The notes below the pieces were generated by a model. The model saw only the letters and a program-made list of their open reading frames with translations. It did no database searches and was not told the DNA's origin. Position numbers and translations under genes: made by a program. Positions 13,218 through 33,100 of a stretch of 64,000 nucleotides of DNA are shown here, in pieces. Position 1 is the stretch's first letter. Every line of letters begins with the position of its first letter. Origin of the DNA: Tillandsia leiboldiana. Lineage: Eukaryota > Streptophyta > Magnoliopsida > Poales > Bromeliaceae. The DNA is taken from assembly GCA_029204045.2 (NCBI GenBank), contig CM055081.1, positions 6,256,192 to 6,320,191 on the forward strand, in the 5' to 3' direction.

Positions 13218-15861
13218 TGTCACGCCCCACCACCGCCTATTCGGTCGGTTCGGGCATGCTCACAGACCCGCTGAACGGGCATATTTTTTCTTGTTCGCCC
13301 AATGCGTCACAACGAGTACAATTTCGCAATATTCCTACCCAGAACCGAATTCATACAAGAATTGCGAAAGGAGAATACATAAAACATAAACAATTAACTA
13401 TTACAAGCATTTATCTCAGACATACAACATATTTATATTTTTCTTTTCTTTTTCCTTTTACAACCCAAAACATGATTACATTTTATTCTTTTCCATTCTA
13501 TACCCCAGCTACTCGCTGACGAAGGATATTTCTTTCTGAGTCTCAACCTGATAGGACGATCTATTGAGCTACACCCTTGCCCCGCGCTACTGCGCTACTC
13601 ACGGAAGGATCTGTAACATATAGGGGTGAGAACTATAAAAATAATTTCTAGTGGGTACGACTACCAAAAGTGAGAAGCTCGACCCACGATATCCAAAGGA
13701 GGCAACTAGAGAATATAGTAAACAATAATCTAATGGAATATAAATCTATACTATAGGCATCATGATCATATGCTATGCCTCATGCAAATGCGATAATTAA
13801 ATCCATACAAGTAGGAACTACACATCTACTTCTATTTCACTATCCATTACTATTTTACGACTAGCCTAAGGTTCTTTTACCTTAGCCATACTACCGACTT
13901 AGTCTTGAGTCAATCCATACTTACGGTTCTCGATAACCATTCTTTCACGACCTCGCCGCGGGGCAGCGGAACATTGGCCACACCCCTGGCTCACGGTCAC
14001 TATTCTTTTTTACTTCACCCCGAGGTTGCGAAACATAGCCCACACCCTTGGCTCACGGTCATCATTCTTTCTTGACCTCACCCCGGGGCTGTGGTACGTC
14101 GCACACACCCTTGGCTCACGATCATAGAACGGCGAATGGTCAGGCATGCCAATATTACTTTAATTATATATTTATAGTGCACATTTTTCATTATTATATC
14201 AACCTTCCTAGGTCCATGGCTTTCCAATTCACGTGATCTTCCTACCACTTATGTTCCATGACCTTATTCAACGACACTAGGTCCATTGTCTTTGCCACCT
14301 AGGTTCACACGACTCCTAGGTTCACTTATTTTTCCAACCTATGTTTAATACCACTAGGTTCTATATTTAGTTTATCCAAATGGCCAACCTACCACTATAT
14401 TATTCCATTCTAAACTTGATGGTACTATGTTTACTAGTTCAAAGTTGGGTTCTCTAATACCTAAGGCAAGTCAGCCTACTTTACTAGTCGATACATAGTC
14501 TACATACCTGTCTCAACCTAGGCATACATATATACCCTATATGTTTTTCTATACCTATATTTCATGTCTACTGATAGTTAATTTACCCTAAGTAGCATAC
14601 ATCCTATGTCTACTTATTTTACCAAATTAACCTACTATTACAAGCATCAGTAAAATAATATTAAATTTACCAACTTTTCTCTCAAGACATGAGAGGCGAT
14701 CTAACCGCTTCGGTAGCGCAAAACCCACCTGAAAACGCCTCCGATTGCTCATAGACACTTGCAATCGGACCCTTGCGGCGAATGGCTCACCTTGAAGCTC
14801 GAACAACCAATATCGCGCCGATTCAACCCGATTCGCAAAATTGTTCGCCAACGCTCGTCGCTTTTCCAATCGAAGTTGCTTGGGGCTCCTCTCTAACCTT
14901 CAATTAGAGAATAATCCAATCAATTTAGGTCTAAAGTGCCAATAATCTCGAAAAATCTAAACGTGCCCTAGGGTTTCTTTTACCAAAATTACTCTGAAAT
15001 TTACGGATAATACTCGATTCAACTAGCGTAGAATCATCTAGAGAACGCTATGATATCAATTTTAAAGGATTTACTAAAATCCGAACACAAAACCCGAAAT
15101 TCATACCATGGTTGCGAAGCTTTCCGAGCCCCCATGCGCGCCGAAAGCCCAATCCGAGGCTTCTACGCAACTCCCGAGGTTGAACTCCACCATGGCGCTA
15201 AGTTTTAGAGAAAGAGAGGGAGAAACGATAGTGAGAAAATGAGAGGGCTCCACTCTCCTCTCATTGTGCGCGTGTATAGGGTGGTGGTGTAGGGTGTACA
15301 GAGGAAGAGAGAGGAAGAGAAGGGACCCTCTTAAAAAAAAACCCCACCCTCCCCCCATATGTCGCGGAAGGTCCGAACCATTCTCCAAGATTCGGTCCCC
15401 GTAGGTCATCCCAAGGACCACGCACTAGCGGACCGGACCTTCCTACAAGGTATGATTCCCAAAGGTCACCTCTTCAAGGTTTGCAGGGAAGGTCCGGACA
15501 TTACCCTCAGGGTCCGATCTTTGAAGCCAAGGTCCGGTCCGCCTCATTAAGGTATGAACCCTGAACCCCTCACAGCCCAAGTTTGTTTTGGTGAAAAAAT
15601 TTTAATTTTGCTCCTTGGGATTCCAACACTATTCTAACTGTCCCAAAACCCTCGAAACCCCAACTTGGACTTGTCCACAGTCGCCTTTTGACTGTTTCTT
15701 CCTCAATTGATTAAAGTCCAATATTCTTTTATTCCGTTTTCGCACCGAAACCGCGCCGAAAACACTCCAACTAGCTTGAAACTTTACCAAGACCATAGAA
15801 ATAGTCCTTCAAGCCAGTTTTCACCTGAACTCCGCCATTTGCAGAATTTCAAGTCATTACA
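13218..15861 (-). mobile_element. Probable solo LTR of a Ty3/gypsy-type element
   Basis: The left edge reads TGTCACGCCCCACC, so the minus strand ends GGGGCGTGACA. The right edge gives a minus-strand start TGTAATGACTTGAAATTC at 15861. The content is a noncoding, GC-variable mosaic typical of long gypsy LTRs. It includes three tandem units of about 62 bp (13940-14126, each with GGCTCACGRTCA) and repeated AAGGTCCGG motifs (15367-15545). No gag or pol fragment is present. Flanks AGAAC and AAAAT do not match as a target duplication, so the right boundary is uncertain. Confidence 0.5.
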
Positions 15862-16489
15862 AAAATTGTGTAATATTTTCTTAATGTCAATTCAAATGGT
15901 CCAAATATATAGTTTACTATATGAGAAGGAAAATTGATTATAGCTCCTGGAAGATCTTGCCATTCTCTCATCGCTGTCTTAATCACGCTTGCACAAGGAC
16001 TTCTAGTATTTTTTAATTTATTAGTTATTGTGAACAGGTTGATATACAAGTAAAAAATGAATACAGACCCAAATGCAAAAGATGTGTTCATAATATCTCA
16101 AGTTATACAATATCCCTCGATAATCCAAACATGCATAAAACACTGCAATTTTGTGAGAAACCAAAGCTTAGATGATCCTTGGGTAAAAAGAAAGAATAGG
16201 AAAGATCTATTTCAGTATTTTAAATTTTCTAACAAAAATGTATCATATTTCTAACAGAATTCTAACAGGGTATTGATAGAAGGGGATTAAAAGATATCAC
16301 CGTAAAATCCGGGTTTTGATTATTGAGGGGGACATCATGCAACATCTGGCATTTTAGCCCAAAATTTATGGAGTCAAGTTGCCTAATGTGGCGTTTGATC
16401 ACATTTCTTGTACTTTTTCCTATTTTTTTTTGGGTTAATTCACAGTCTACGCTAGTGGTAATTAAAGGCTTTAAACCAGCATAGTTTAT

Positions 16490-16972
16490 ACATTGGAGAC
16501 ATTTAGTAATATAGGATGGAAGACCAAACAGTTAACTCTCAAATTTTACGCTGAATTCATTATCTTGCCAATTAACTTTTTATGATAATATTGTTTCATA
16601 TGTACATTTGACGAACTCATTTTCTGTAACTTCATTCAGGCAAGAAACCTTAGTCCTAAAGTTGCATCATAAGAGCAAGGTGGAGTTCCATGTCATATGA
16701 GAAGACAAGGCAAGAGATAATAGCATTGTGTCACCCTTTTTGGTAGAACAGCAATGGTGGGAGTTCCAAAACTATCAAAACATGGAGTCATGTCAAAAAA
16801 GGCTATGATGTCCTCCATCCTACCCGATCCGCACTTCAAAATCAATAAGATATGCTTCTCTAACAATCCACTCTCACAATATATAAGGAGCCAATATGCT
16901 CAAAATTAGATCACTTTGAGTTCTTGGGCTTAGTAATTGGACAGCATCTATTCTTACTGTTTAAGTTGTGCC
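16490..16972 (+). promoter_or_regulatory. GH3: GH3 core promoter
   Basis: A good TATA box, TATATAAGG, lies at 16880-16888, 85-93 bp before the ATG, so transcription would begin near 16912 with a leader of about 60 nt. One GAGACA (reverse of the auxin response hexamer TGTCTC) is at 16496-16501. GH3 genes are classic auxin-response genes, but a single hexamer is expected by chance in a region this size. Confidence 0.5.
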
Positions 16973-24956
<7,984 letters not shown>

Positions 24957-25640
24957 TTAGATATAAAGAGGGAATAATCCCGACTTTCATCAACTATTTT
25001 ACTTCTTTTTTTTTTTTTCTTTTTTTTTTGTTTTGTTTTGTTTTTTGGGTGTAGGAAGATAATTGTCAATCCTCAATTGACTCAACAAAGAAGCATTTTG
25101 ACTGCGTTTTTTTTATCGATCGACTTTTTTACCTTTTATTTCTATTTTTGAAAAATTAATAATAAATTATATGATTGTTTCTTTTCCTCTATTATGCAAG
25201 TGCAGGAAATTTGATGGCCTTTAGGTTCATAACAAGTCTCAATTTGAAAAGATGATGAACTATTGGATCCCTGATTGTGTAAGAGAAAGGTTTGAAAATT
25301 TATTTTTAAAAAAAGTTAAGACTCAAAGATTGTCTTGCATTTAACCTTCACTCAAATAAAGGGTTGCAAAGAGCACTATGGATTATAAGTCACTACCTCA
25401 ACGAAATGAAAATATTTTGTTTTACGAGCTATAATAAAAGACAAAAATTAATAGATAAAGATCGAATTACATTAATAACTTAGTGCTATTAATAATATAG
25501 TAACTTAATTCTATATCTATTAACTTATATTAATTCCCGTGGAATTCAAGCATTCTTCGTGTTTCAAGAAAAATGTGGAGCTCACCTTCGCTCTAACACT
25601 ACAGAATAATTTGTTTGGTAGGATCCATCCCAATTCCTTT
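24957..25640. other. GH3 3' flank, no gene seen
   Basis: Poly-T-rich DNA (25007-25045) that probably includes the GH3 3' UTR. No further open frame or element is recognisable. Confidence 0.5.
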
Positions 25641-26510
25641 CGGTGACTTTCCAGTTTTCCGCTTCTCTCCATAACATCCACCCATCCGCCTCCTCCCTCT
25701 TTCATTTTTTTTTTTTCGTCCACCCCTCTGACTCCTCATTCTTCATCCCTCCGCCCATTCGCCTTCTTTTCTTTTCTCATTTATTCTCGTATCTTTTTCG
25801 CCCTCTCCCTCAAGCCTTCCGCCGCATTCTCCTGTCTTCTCCACCGCCATCAAAGACCACACTATCGTCTGCCTCGCTAACCTTAATAGCGATTTCAAGA
25901 TCCCTCCCCCTTTTTTTCTAGAGCTCCAAAAAAAAATCCATTTCACTCAAGGAGAGGCATCTGTGAAGCAATTCTATCTTCTGGACGAGATTTTGGCAAT
26001 GAGGAAAAGAATGAAGACAATCGGAAAACACATTGGGAATAACGACGGTAGCTACAGTGACGGAGGCAGTGGTAGGGTATCAGAGAAGAGCTATAGGCAC
26101 CGTGGTAGGGATGCGATTGCTTCTCAAAGGTATAGTGCATCTGATTCTTAATCTTATTCTTTTTAAAATTTTATTTGTCAGTATGTTCTACAAACTTAAA
26201 TAGAATATTCTATTTCTGATTGATTTCTTTTGATCAAATCGTTTTGATCTGAGATTGGTTATTTTTGGGTTTAGGAAGAGGTGTGCAAGGCATCATTTGT
26301 TTGGAGATCGCTGTGTCGAGATTGTTTATCGAGAACACCAACTGTATGATATATTGTCTCTAAACATTTGAGTGGCATTTAGAGCCAAATTTTGAAGTTG
26401 GACTTTGTAGATTTCAGGTGATATTTGATCGGCAGAGTACGAAAAGGTTGAGCAGCATAATGGAGAAGGCATACACGAGATAGTTCAATGCGATGTAGAA
26501 CAGCCTTCAA
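25640..26510 (+). other. Unrecognised possible gene fragment
   Basis: A CT-rich stretch (25640-25920) that resembles a plant 5' leader is followed by an open segment at about 25960-26130. It reads KQFYLLDEILAMRKRMKT and then a Gly/Ser-rich part, and ends at a donor-like CAAAGGTATAG (26129). A second segment after an acceptor-like TTTAGGAAG (about 26276) reads RCARHHLFGDRCVEI in one frame. I do not recognise a family, and downstream segments carry stops. It may be an eroded pseudogene, an unannotated small gene or noncoding RNA. Confidence 0.25.
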
Positions 26511-26619
26511 TTCAAGTTGGTTCTATTCCTTTTTTTCAATATTTGCTTTTGTTGAGAAGTTTGATGTGAATAACTTCTGTTGATATTGTTTGATGGGCTT
26601 AATTTTTTAGGGCTACTTG

Positions 26620-27222
26620 TGTTAGAATAATATTTAAAATTTCTAAAACTCTTAATAATCACTTTTATTATTTTATTGTTAATTTTAATTTGATTGATTC
26701 TCATTTATTATTATTTAATTATTATTAAATTCTTAATTAAGTTTTAAATATTTTTTGTATTTATGGACTCTTAACTATCCTTTATGGGTGATGTGAATGT
26801 TGGGAATTCCAACTTTCATCTACACCTTACACCTATAAGTACTATTGTGTATATGCTAATATACACACACTCATACACATACACAAGCAATTGATTATTA
26901 TTTTGATTTTATTTTCTTATATTGTTTTACTATCGGGTATTGAAAGAAACTTCGTCAAATCTTTTTCGCGGTCGTGCTCGTAGGAAGGGGAGTTCCGGTC
27001 GTACCTTGGGGTGGTATCTCCGATTAATCCGCACGAAGGACGAAAATACGCTTTAGGGCAGTGTCTTGCACGCTTCCGGATCAATCTTATTTCGATTTAT
27101 TTTTTTTACAATTTCTGAAATTACCGTAGCGTTTAAACTGTGAGTATTACAATTTTATTTATTCATAATATAGTTAGATAATTTAATCATAATCAAATTT
27201 AGTACGAATAATTTTCTTAACA
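26620..27222 (+). mobile_element. Solo Ty1/copia-type LTR
   Basis: It starts TGTTAGAATAATATT and ends TTTTCTTAACA, and matches the LTR at 61719-62346 along its length. Shared blocks are CTTAACTATCCTTTATGGGT, GTGAATGTTGGGAATTCCAA, CGCGGTCGTGCTCGTAGGAA and ACCTTGGGGTGGT. No internal region is attached, so it is a solo LTR. Flanks ACTTG and CTTTG do not form a clean 5-bp duplication. The + strand is set by the second copy, which follows a copia RNase H fragment. Confidence 0.85.
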
Positions 27223-27546
27223 CTTTGGATGTTAGAGAACTGAAAATTCAATTTGGTTGTGTTAGGTGGATTCGGTTTGTGTTGAAAGGATCGCCCTTTT
27301 TTCTAATTCATGTGAAAGATTAGGGTGGTAAATTCAACTTTAATTGGGTATATTACTGTTGATATGTGATCATATGATGTTGGGTGTCTGATATAAGGAC
27401 CATTTCCTACCTACATTGTCGGCTTCTCCTCGGGCTATAGCCTAGACTTCAAATTGTCCTATTTTTTACTATCATGGTTTTTTATTCATGTGCAAAAAGG
27501 CATAAAGTAGTTGGACAATATTCACTACTTGTTGGTCAAATTTTTT

Positions 27547-28163
27547 ATGTATAGTTTAGGGATAATTACCTGTGTACCCCTAAAATATAAAGAAATATCT
27601 GATTTACCCCTCTTATTTTTTTCTTTCCAATATACCCTTCATACGTTCCACCGTTATTAAAAATACCCCTACCGTTTCCCTTTGTTAAGTTAACTAGGGT
27701 TAAACTAGAGTTAAATAATAATCGGAGTTGAAAACTATCAGATATACCTATTTTGCCCGGGTTTAGGGTTTAGGATTTTTTAGGATTTTAGGGTTTAGGG
27801 TTTAGGGTTTTAGGGTTTAGGGTTTAGGGTTTTTTAGGATTCTAGGGTTTAGGGTTTAGGGTTTTAGGGTTTAGGGTTTAGGGTTTTTTAGGGTTTTAGG
27901 ATTTAGGGTTTAGGGTTTTAGGGTTTAGGGTTTAGGGTTTAGGGTTTTAGGGTTTTAGGGTTTAGGGTATATTTGAAAGGGCAAAATAGTAATTACACAC
28001 AGATAACGGTAGTTTCAAACGGTACACTAACAAAGTTTAACTTCAGGGGTATTTTGGAAAGAAGTTGGAACGTAAGAAGGGTAGTTTTAATATTAGCCTT
28101 CTAAAAGAGGTAAATCTGAAAACAGGAAAATTTTTAGGGATATGTAGAAAATTGCCCCTATAG
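27547..28163. mobile_element. MITE family B, copy 2, with telomere-like insert
   Basis: The left half (27547-27758) and right half (27969-28163) match the element at 2644-3085 almost base for base, for example CGTTCCACCGTTATTAAAAA and GGAACGTAAGAAGGGTAG. The central segment of the first copy (about 2848-2906) is missing and is replaced by a telomere-like array. Confidence 0.87.
27759..27968. repeat. Interstitial telomere-like (TTTAGGG)n array
   Basis: About 210 bp of TTTAGGG units mixed with TTTTAGGG and a few TTTTTTAGGATT variants, in one orientation. Plant telomeres use TTTAGGG. It begins right after TTTTGCCC and ends right before TATATTTGAAAGGGC of the host MITE. Confidence 0.95.
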
Positions 28164-29027
28164 TTTACAATGTTTATGTAAACATTTTTGTTTTTTGTTT
28201 TTCTATTACAACTTTCAGTGGATGAGCTTAATATAATATATATAGAGAGAGATATAAGAAAACCACTAATGTAAACAATATCATATTGTAGTAATCCAGA
28301 ATTTTTAAATCTGAAATTTGAATTTAAATTTATTTTTCTAATTTTTTTATAATTTAAAAATCTGAATTTTCAGAGTCTTTGCGAAACTGTCTCCCGATTA
28401 ACTTATCCAAACTCAAATTCGGCAAAGTGAAATCACTGCTTGATCTGTTTCGTCGAACTAAACGCGATGGCGCGATCCGATTTTTAATTTGACGAGTCTA
28501 TCACCTTGAAAAAGGTGCAGAACGAAATCCATGATAAAAGGTGCAGAACAAATATCAACATTATAAATCAAACATAATTTTGCAGTTTCTGTTTACAATA
28601 ATACGGCTTCTGAATCCATGATAGTTCCGTTAGACTTAATCTACGTTATTAAAAATATGTAGAAAGCAACTTTTGGGATTTTTCGATATCATTTATATAT
28701 CAAATGAGTAGTTTAAAAATAAATAATTATTCTTATTAAACATTTTAATAAATAAATTTTCTAACAAAATATTTTTTTATAATAAGTTATTTTTATTAAA
28801 TTATATTTTATATCAAATTCAATCATCATTATTTTTTCCTATTTTCTATTATTTTATAAAATTAACCAAACGTAATTTCAGCTATTTATAAAAATATCAA
28901 CATTACAAATCAAACTATTATTTATGACTTTTTTGAAATAATAAATTATTTTAGGGATAATAAATTTTATTCCAACATTAGTTATTCTCAAACGAAACCG
29001 ACTTAAGTTTAGTATAAAAAATATATA

Positions 29028-29478
29028 TAATTACCAATATACCCCTTAATATTTTTGAAATATTTTATTTATTTTTATTTCTTGTTTCAAATATATTCTT
29101 GCATATTTTTTTGTTATTTAAAAACAACCCTTCGAATTAAATTTGGGTTAAATTTTTACTAAAGTTAAAAAAGAAAATTACAATACCTATTTTGTCCCTA
29201 ATTTGAGAGCAAATAAGAAAAAATGGGTGAAAGCAAAATTTAAATATTTTTTGTCCTCTATCTTTGGGGCAAATAAAAAAAAGTTGATTGAAAAATATAT
29301 TTGAAATGACAAAATAGTAGTTTCACAAAGATAACGATTATTTCTAACCGCCCACTAACATAATATAACTTTATATCTATATTTGAAAAAAAATTAAAAC
29401 ATTAAAAAAATTAATTTTAACACTAAACTTGTAAAATAGGATAAATCAAAAAAATCAAAAACTTTTGCAATTGCCCCT
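29028..29478. mobile_element. MITE family B, degenerate copy
   Basis: Outer and inner segments resemble family B (ATTACCAATATACCCCTT, ATACCTATTTTGTCCCTA, GCAATTGCCCCT), with many substitutions. A further partial copy of its right arm occurs at 29675-29835. Confidence 0.65.
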
Positions 29479-29511
29479 AAATAAAAAAGCAATGCAACAC
29501 TATCACTCTTA

Positions 29512-29828
29512 ACAAACAGTAAATATCTTTAACAAGACATCCAACTAAGCAAAACAAATAGTAAATATTTTTAACGAGGCATCCAACTAAGCAAGCAAAA
29601 CAAACAATAAATACTTTTAACGAGACATCCAACTAAGCAAACAGTAGATCATGTCATTGTACGATCACAAAAAATAATAATTATTACTAACCGTTCACTA
29701 AAAATAATATAACTTTAAATATATATTTGAAAAAAAAATTAAATATTAAACAAATAATTTTTAATAATTTTAACATTAATCTTCTAAACATGATAAATAA
29801 AAAAAAAATTTAAAACTTTTACAATTGC

Positions 29829-29867
<39 letters not shown>
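29512..29867. repeat. Local tandem and segmental duplications with poly-A
   Basis: Three units of about 45 bp (29512-29650) share ACATCCAACTAAGCAA. The segment 29678-29835 then repeats the right arm seen at 29330-29475 (CTAACCGYYCACTAA, then AATTTTAACAT-like runs). An A-rich tract of over 30 bp follows (29829-29867). Confidence 0.7.
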
Positions 29868-29868
<1 letters not shown>

Positions 29869-29879
29869 ACGGCTACACA

Positions 29880-30162
29880 ATCACTCCAAACAAACAGCAG
29901 GCCCTTTGGCAACCGTTTGGACGAGCCTCACGGCGTCCGACCAAGCAAACAGCAAATCACACGACTGCACGAGCTGAGTCAGAGTGTGGCGGACATATCG
30001 ATGACACTCCCCTCTCTCTCTCTCTCCCCCTCCTTCACAGCAAACCAAAATAATTATCTCACCCTTTTCTCACTCTTTCTCTCATTTTATATATCACCAT
30101 CGCATCTCCTCTTCTCATTTGATCCCCTCTCTCTCTATCTCTTCTTCAGATCCGTCGCCTCC
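29880..30162 (+). promoter_or_regulatory. BADC: BADC upstream region and leader
   Basis: After the AT-rich repeats the composition shifts to CT-rich leader-like sequence (30008-30160) that runs into the BADC start codon. A TATA-like TTTTATATATC lies at about 30086. The real transcription start cannot be set from sequence alone. Confidence 0.4.
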
Positions 30163-33100
30163 ATGGAAACCACCGCTCTCCTCCGCTCCTTTCACGGTAT
30201 TTTTTTTTTCTAATTTTTATCCCTTTTTTCCAGCTTTTTACGGCTTCTCTGATTCAGATGAGTGGTGTTTCTTTTTAAACTGATTTTTTTTTTTTAACCA
30301 TTTTGATCTCTAAATTGTTGTTGTGATTAAATTGTAGCTGTGATTCGTGAATCCGCCCCATGATTTTCGTCTCTAAAGTGGTATTGTGATTAAATTTTAG
30401 CTGTGATTGTTGTATCAATCTTATGCTTGTTCCTGTATGGCCTATGGAGATCCTTGTTCTTGTATCTTCGATTTTGAGCTGAGGTTTGATAAAGATTTGT
30501 TAGAATTCTATTTTGAGGTGAAACACTTGTGTAATATAATGAGTAGATTGTAGATGTAGTGATAACTGTTGTAAAAATAATATCTTTTCAAATTAATTCT
30601 TTTAGTCAAATAAAATTTAAACTTAATTTAAAACCGAAATACTGTTTTGTAATTTTCTATTGAACTGTTAATAATAAAATTGCAAAGATAAGATGAGGCC
30701 TGTGAATGTCGAGGCGTGCATTAGCACTGCCCTAGAAGAGAAATTGCCCCTCCATGTGCGGGGCTCCGGCAATCACCCCTAGCGATACAACGATCACGGT
30801 CCACCCCGTCGGCACGAGTCCAGGATAGTGTGTAGCGAACCCAACGGCTTTCAGAGATCCAGTAAAAGTAAAACTCGAATCGAAAAGAGGAATAGTAAAA
30901 TGTAATTTTCAGTGTAGTATAGCACTGTAAAATAGAGGAGAGTATACTGTAGCTTCTTGCTTAACCAAGCTCTCTTGCTCTTTATGTAGAGCCCAACGTG
31001 AGAGAGCCCTTAAACTCACTAGGGGACAAGATCCAACGGGTAGCCATCTCGGGTAGTCCACAAGCCTCTTCCCAAGGAAGGCTCTTGGGTAGCCCGAGAT
31101 GCAACTTCCCAAGGTTGGTTAAGCCAAAAAGAAAAGTCAAAATAAAAGAGAACCATGTCAAGATCGCGTGGTCAAAATAAAAGAGAACCATGTCAAGATC
31201 GCGTGCGCCGCCCCCCACCCAGCCAGACTCGGCTCGGCTCGTGCTCGTGCTCGTGCCGTGCGCGCATGTGTTTAGGAGAAGCATTTGCTCTCACTTTCTC
31301 CTAACCAACACATGCCAAAATAAAGGAATATATAAACTCCTTCTACATGTGATGAGTTTCCGATATGGGACTAAACATCACATGTAGAGAGGAATGGGTT
31401 TGGGCTCCTAGGCAAAGCCCATGGATATTGGGCGCCCAGAAAAGCCCAAAGGCCAAAACAAGTTTGAAATCACTTTAAAATTCATATAAAATCCAACAAT
31501 TTCCACATAATTTAAAACTTGTAGAAACGAAATACAAAATAAAATAAAAAAATACAAAAACTAAAACAGATACTGGATCCCTTATACCACGTATTCGGCG
31601 AAGGTACCTTTCGGGTTTGAACCTTCACTTAGTACAGGTCTATGTACATCCGAGGGCACAATGGTGGATTTCGCCTTGAACCAAGGCCGGTGAATCGGAT
31701 TTCCACAAACAGTACACATGGTACAGCCGCTTAGGTTCTATGCGGGTTAGCGCTTTTATGGCCATGCGCTCATATCGATTCATGTGTGTTTTTAGGAAAA
31801 CGACATCTTCCCACAGTCACGGCCTCACGACTACACGCATATAGTAGGTCCTGATAGGGGTGTCTGCAAGGTCACACCCCGCCTCAAGGGTCTCGGAACC
31901 ATTCAGGGTAAGAACCCTTACTATCCACTTGCATAAGTGAGCACTGTCGCCATAGGGATGAGTATATAAAAGCAGTGCTCCGCACAACTACCAATTCGAC
32001 TTGTTTCTACCCATTGAACCTCCAAGAGGTTGGGTTGCCGTCGCCGGTAGTTTCTATTGTGGGCTAAGCCCCATCCCCCTCGACGATTCTAGGATCACTG
32101 TCCTAGACAAACCTTTAGTAAGCTGATCAGCTAAGTTTTTTGCAGATCTCACAAATTCCAATGCAATCACATTCTCCTTAATATTCTGCCGAATATACTT
32201 TTGTCTTACTTTCATAAATCTATTCATCTTTGTTTTCACATTTTCTTGAGCACACTTGTCAATAGCAGATCTACAATCACAATGTATACATACTGGTGCC
32301 AAAGGTCGCTCCATCAGTGGCAAGTCATAAAGAAATTCTCTAATCCACTTAGCCTCTGCTACAGTGGTATTCAAAGCTATCAGTTCAGATTCCATTGTAC
32401 TTCTAGCTATCAATGATTGTTTCGATGACTTTCAAGAAACAGCTGCTCCACCAAGGAGAAAAACAAATCCAGTATTTGACTTTACATCAACTGTATCACT
32501 TATCCAGTTAGCATCACTAAATTCTTCTAATACAGCAGGGAATCTACAAAAATGCAATCCATAAGACACAGTCCCTTTCAAATATCTCAAAACTCTTTCT
32601 AAGGCATTCTAATGTTCTCTATTTGGGTTATGGGTATATTTTCTCAATCTGTTCACAGCATAGGCTAAATCAGGTCTAGTGTAATCTACAAGGTAACCTC
32701 AAGATCCTATGAGCTGAGCATATCTATTCTGTCCTATAGGATCACCTTTATTCTTCTTAAGATGTACACCATGATCATAAGGTGTAAAAACAATCTTAGA
32801 ATCAAAATATCCATACTTCTTTAACAATTGTTCACTGTAGTGAGATTGGCTCATAACAATTTTATTTGATTTTTTTATGATCTTCATGTTCAGAATCACA
32901 TCAGCTTGTCCAAGATCCTTAATATTAAAGTTATCATTAAGTAATTTCTTAACATCCATTATCACATCCATATTGATTCCAAAGATCAAAATATCATCAA
33001 CATACAAACATAGGATTACTATCTGTCCATTGTATTCCTTAGAGTACACACATTCATCAGACATGTTCACATGAAAATCATCTTTCACTACCAAAGAGTC

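Noticed and set aside
16937..16972. Upstream in-frame ATG of GH3
   Set aside because: The extra 12 residues (MDSIYSYCLSCA) have no family counterpart; the ATG at 16973 starts the conserved part.
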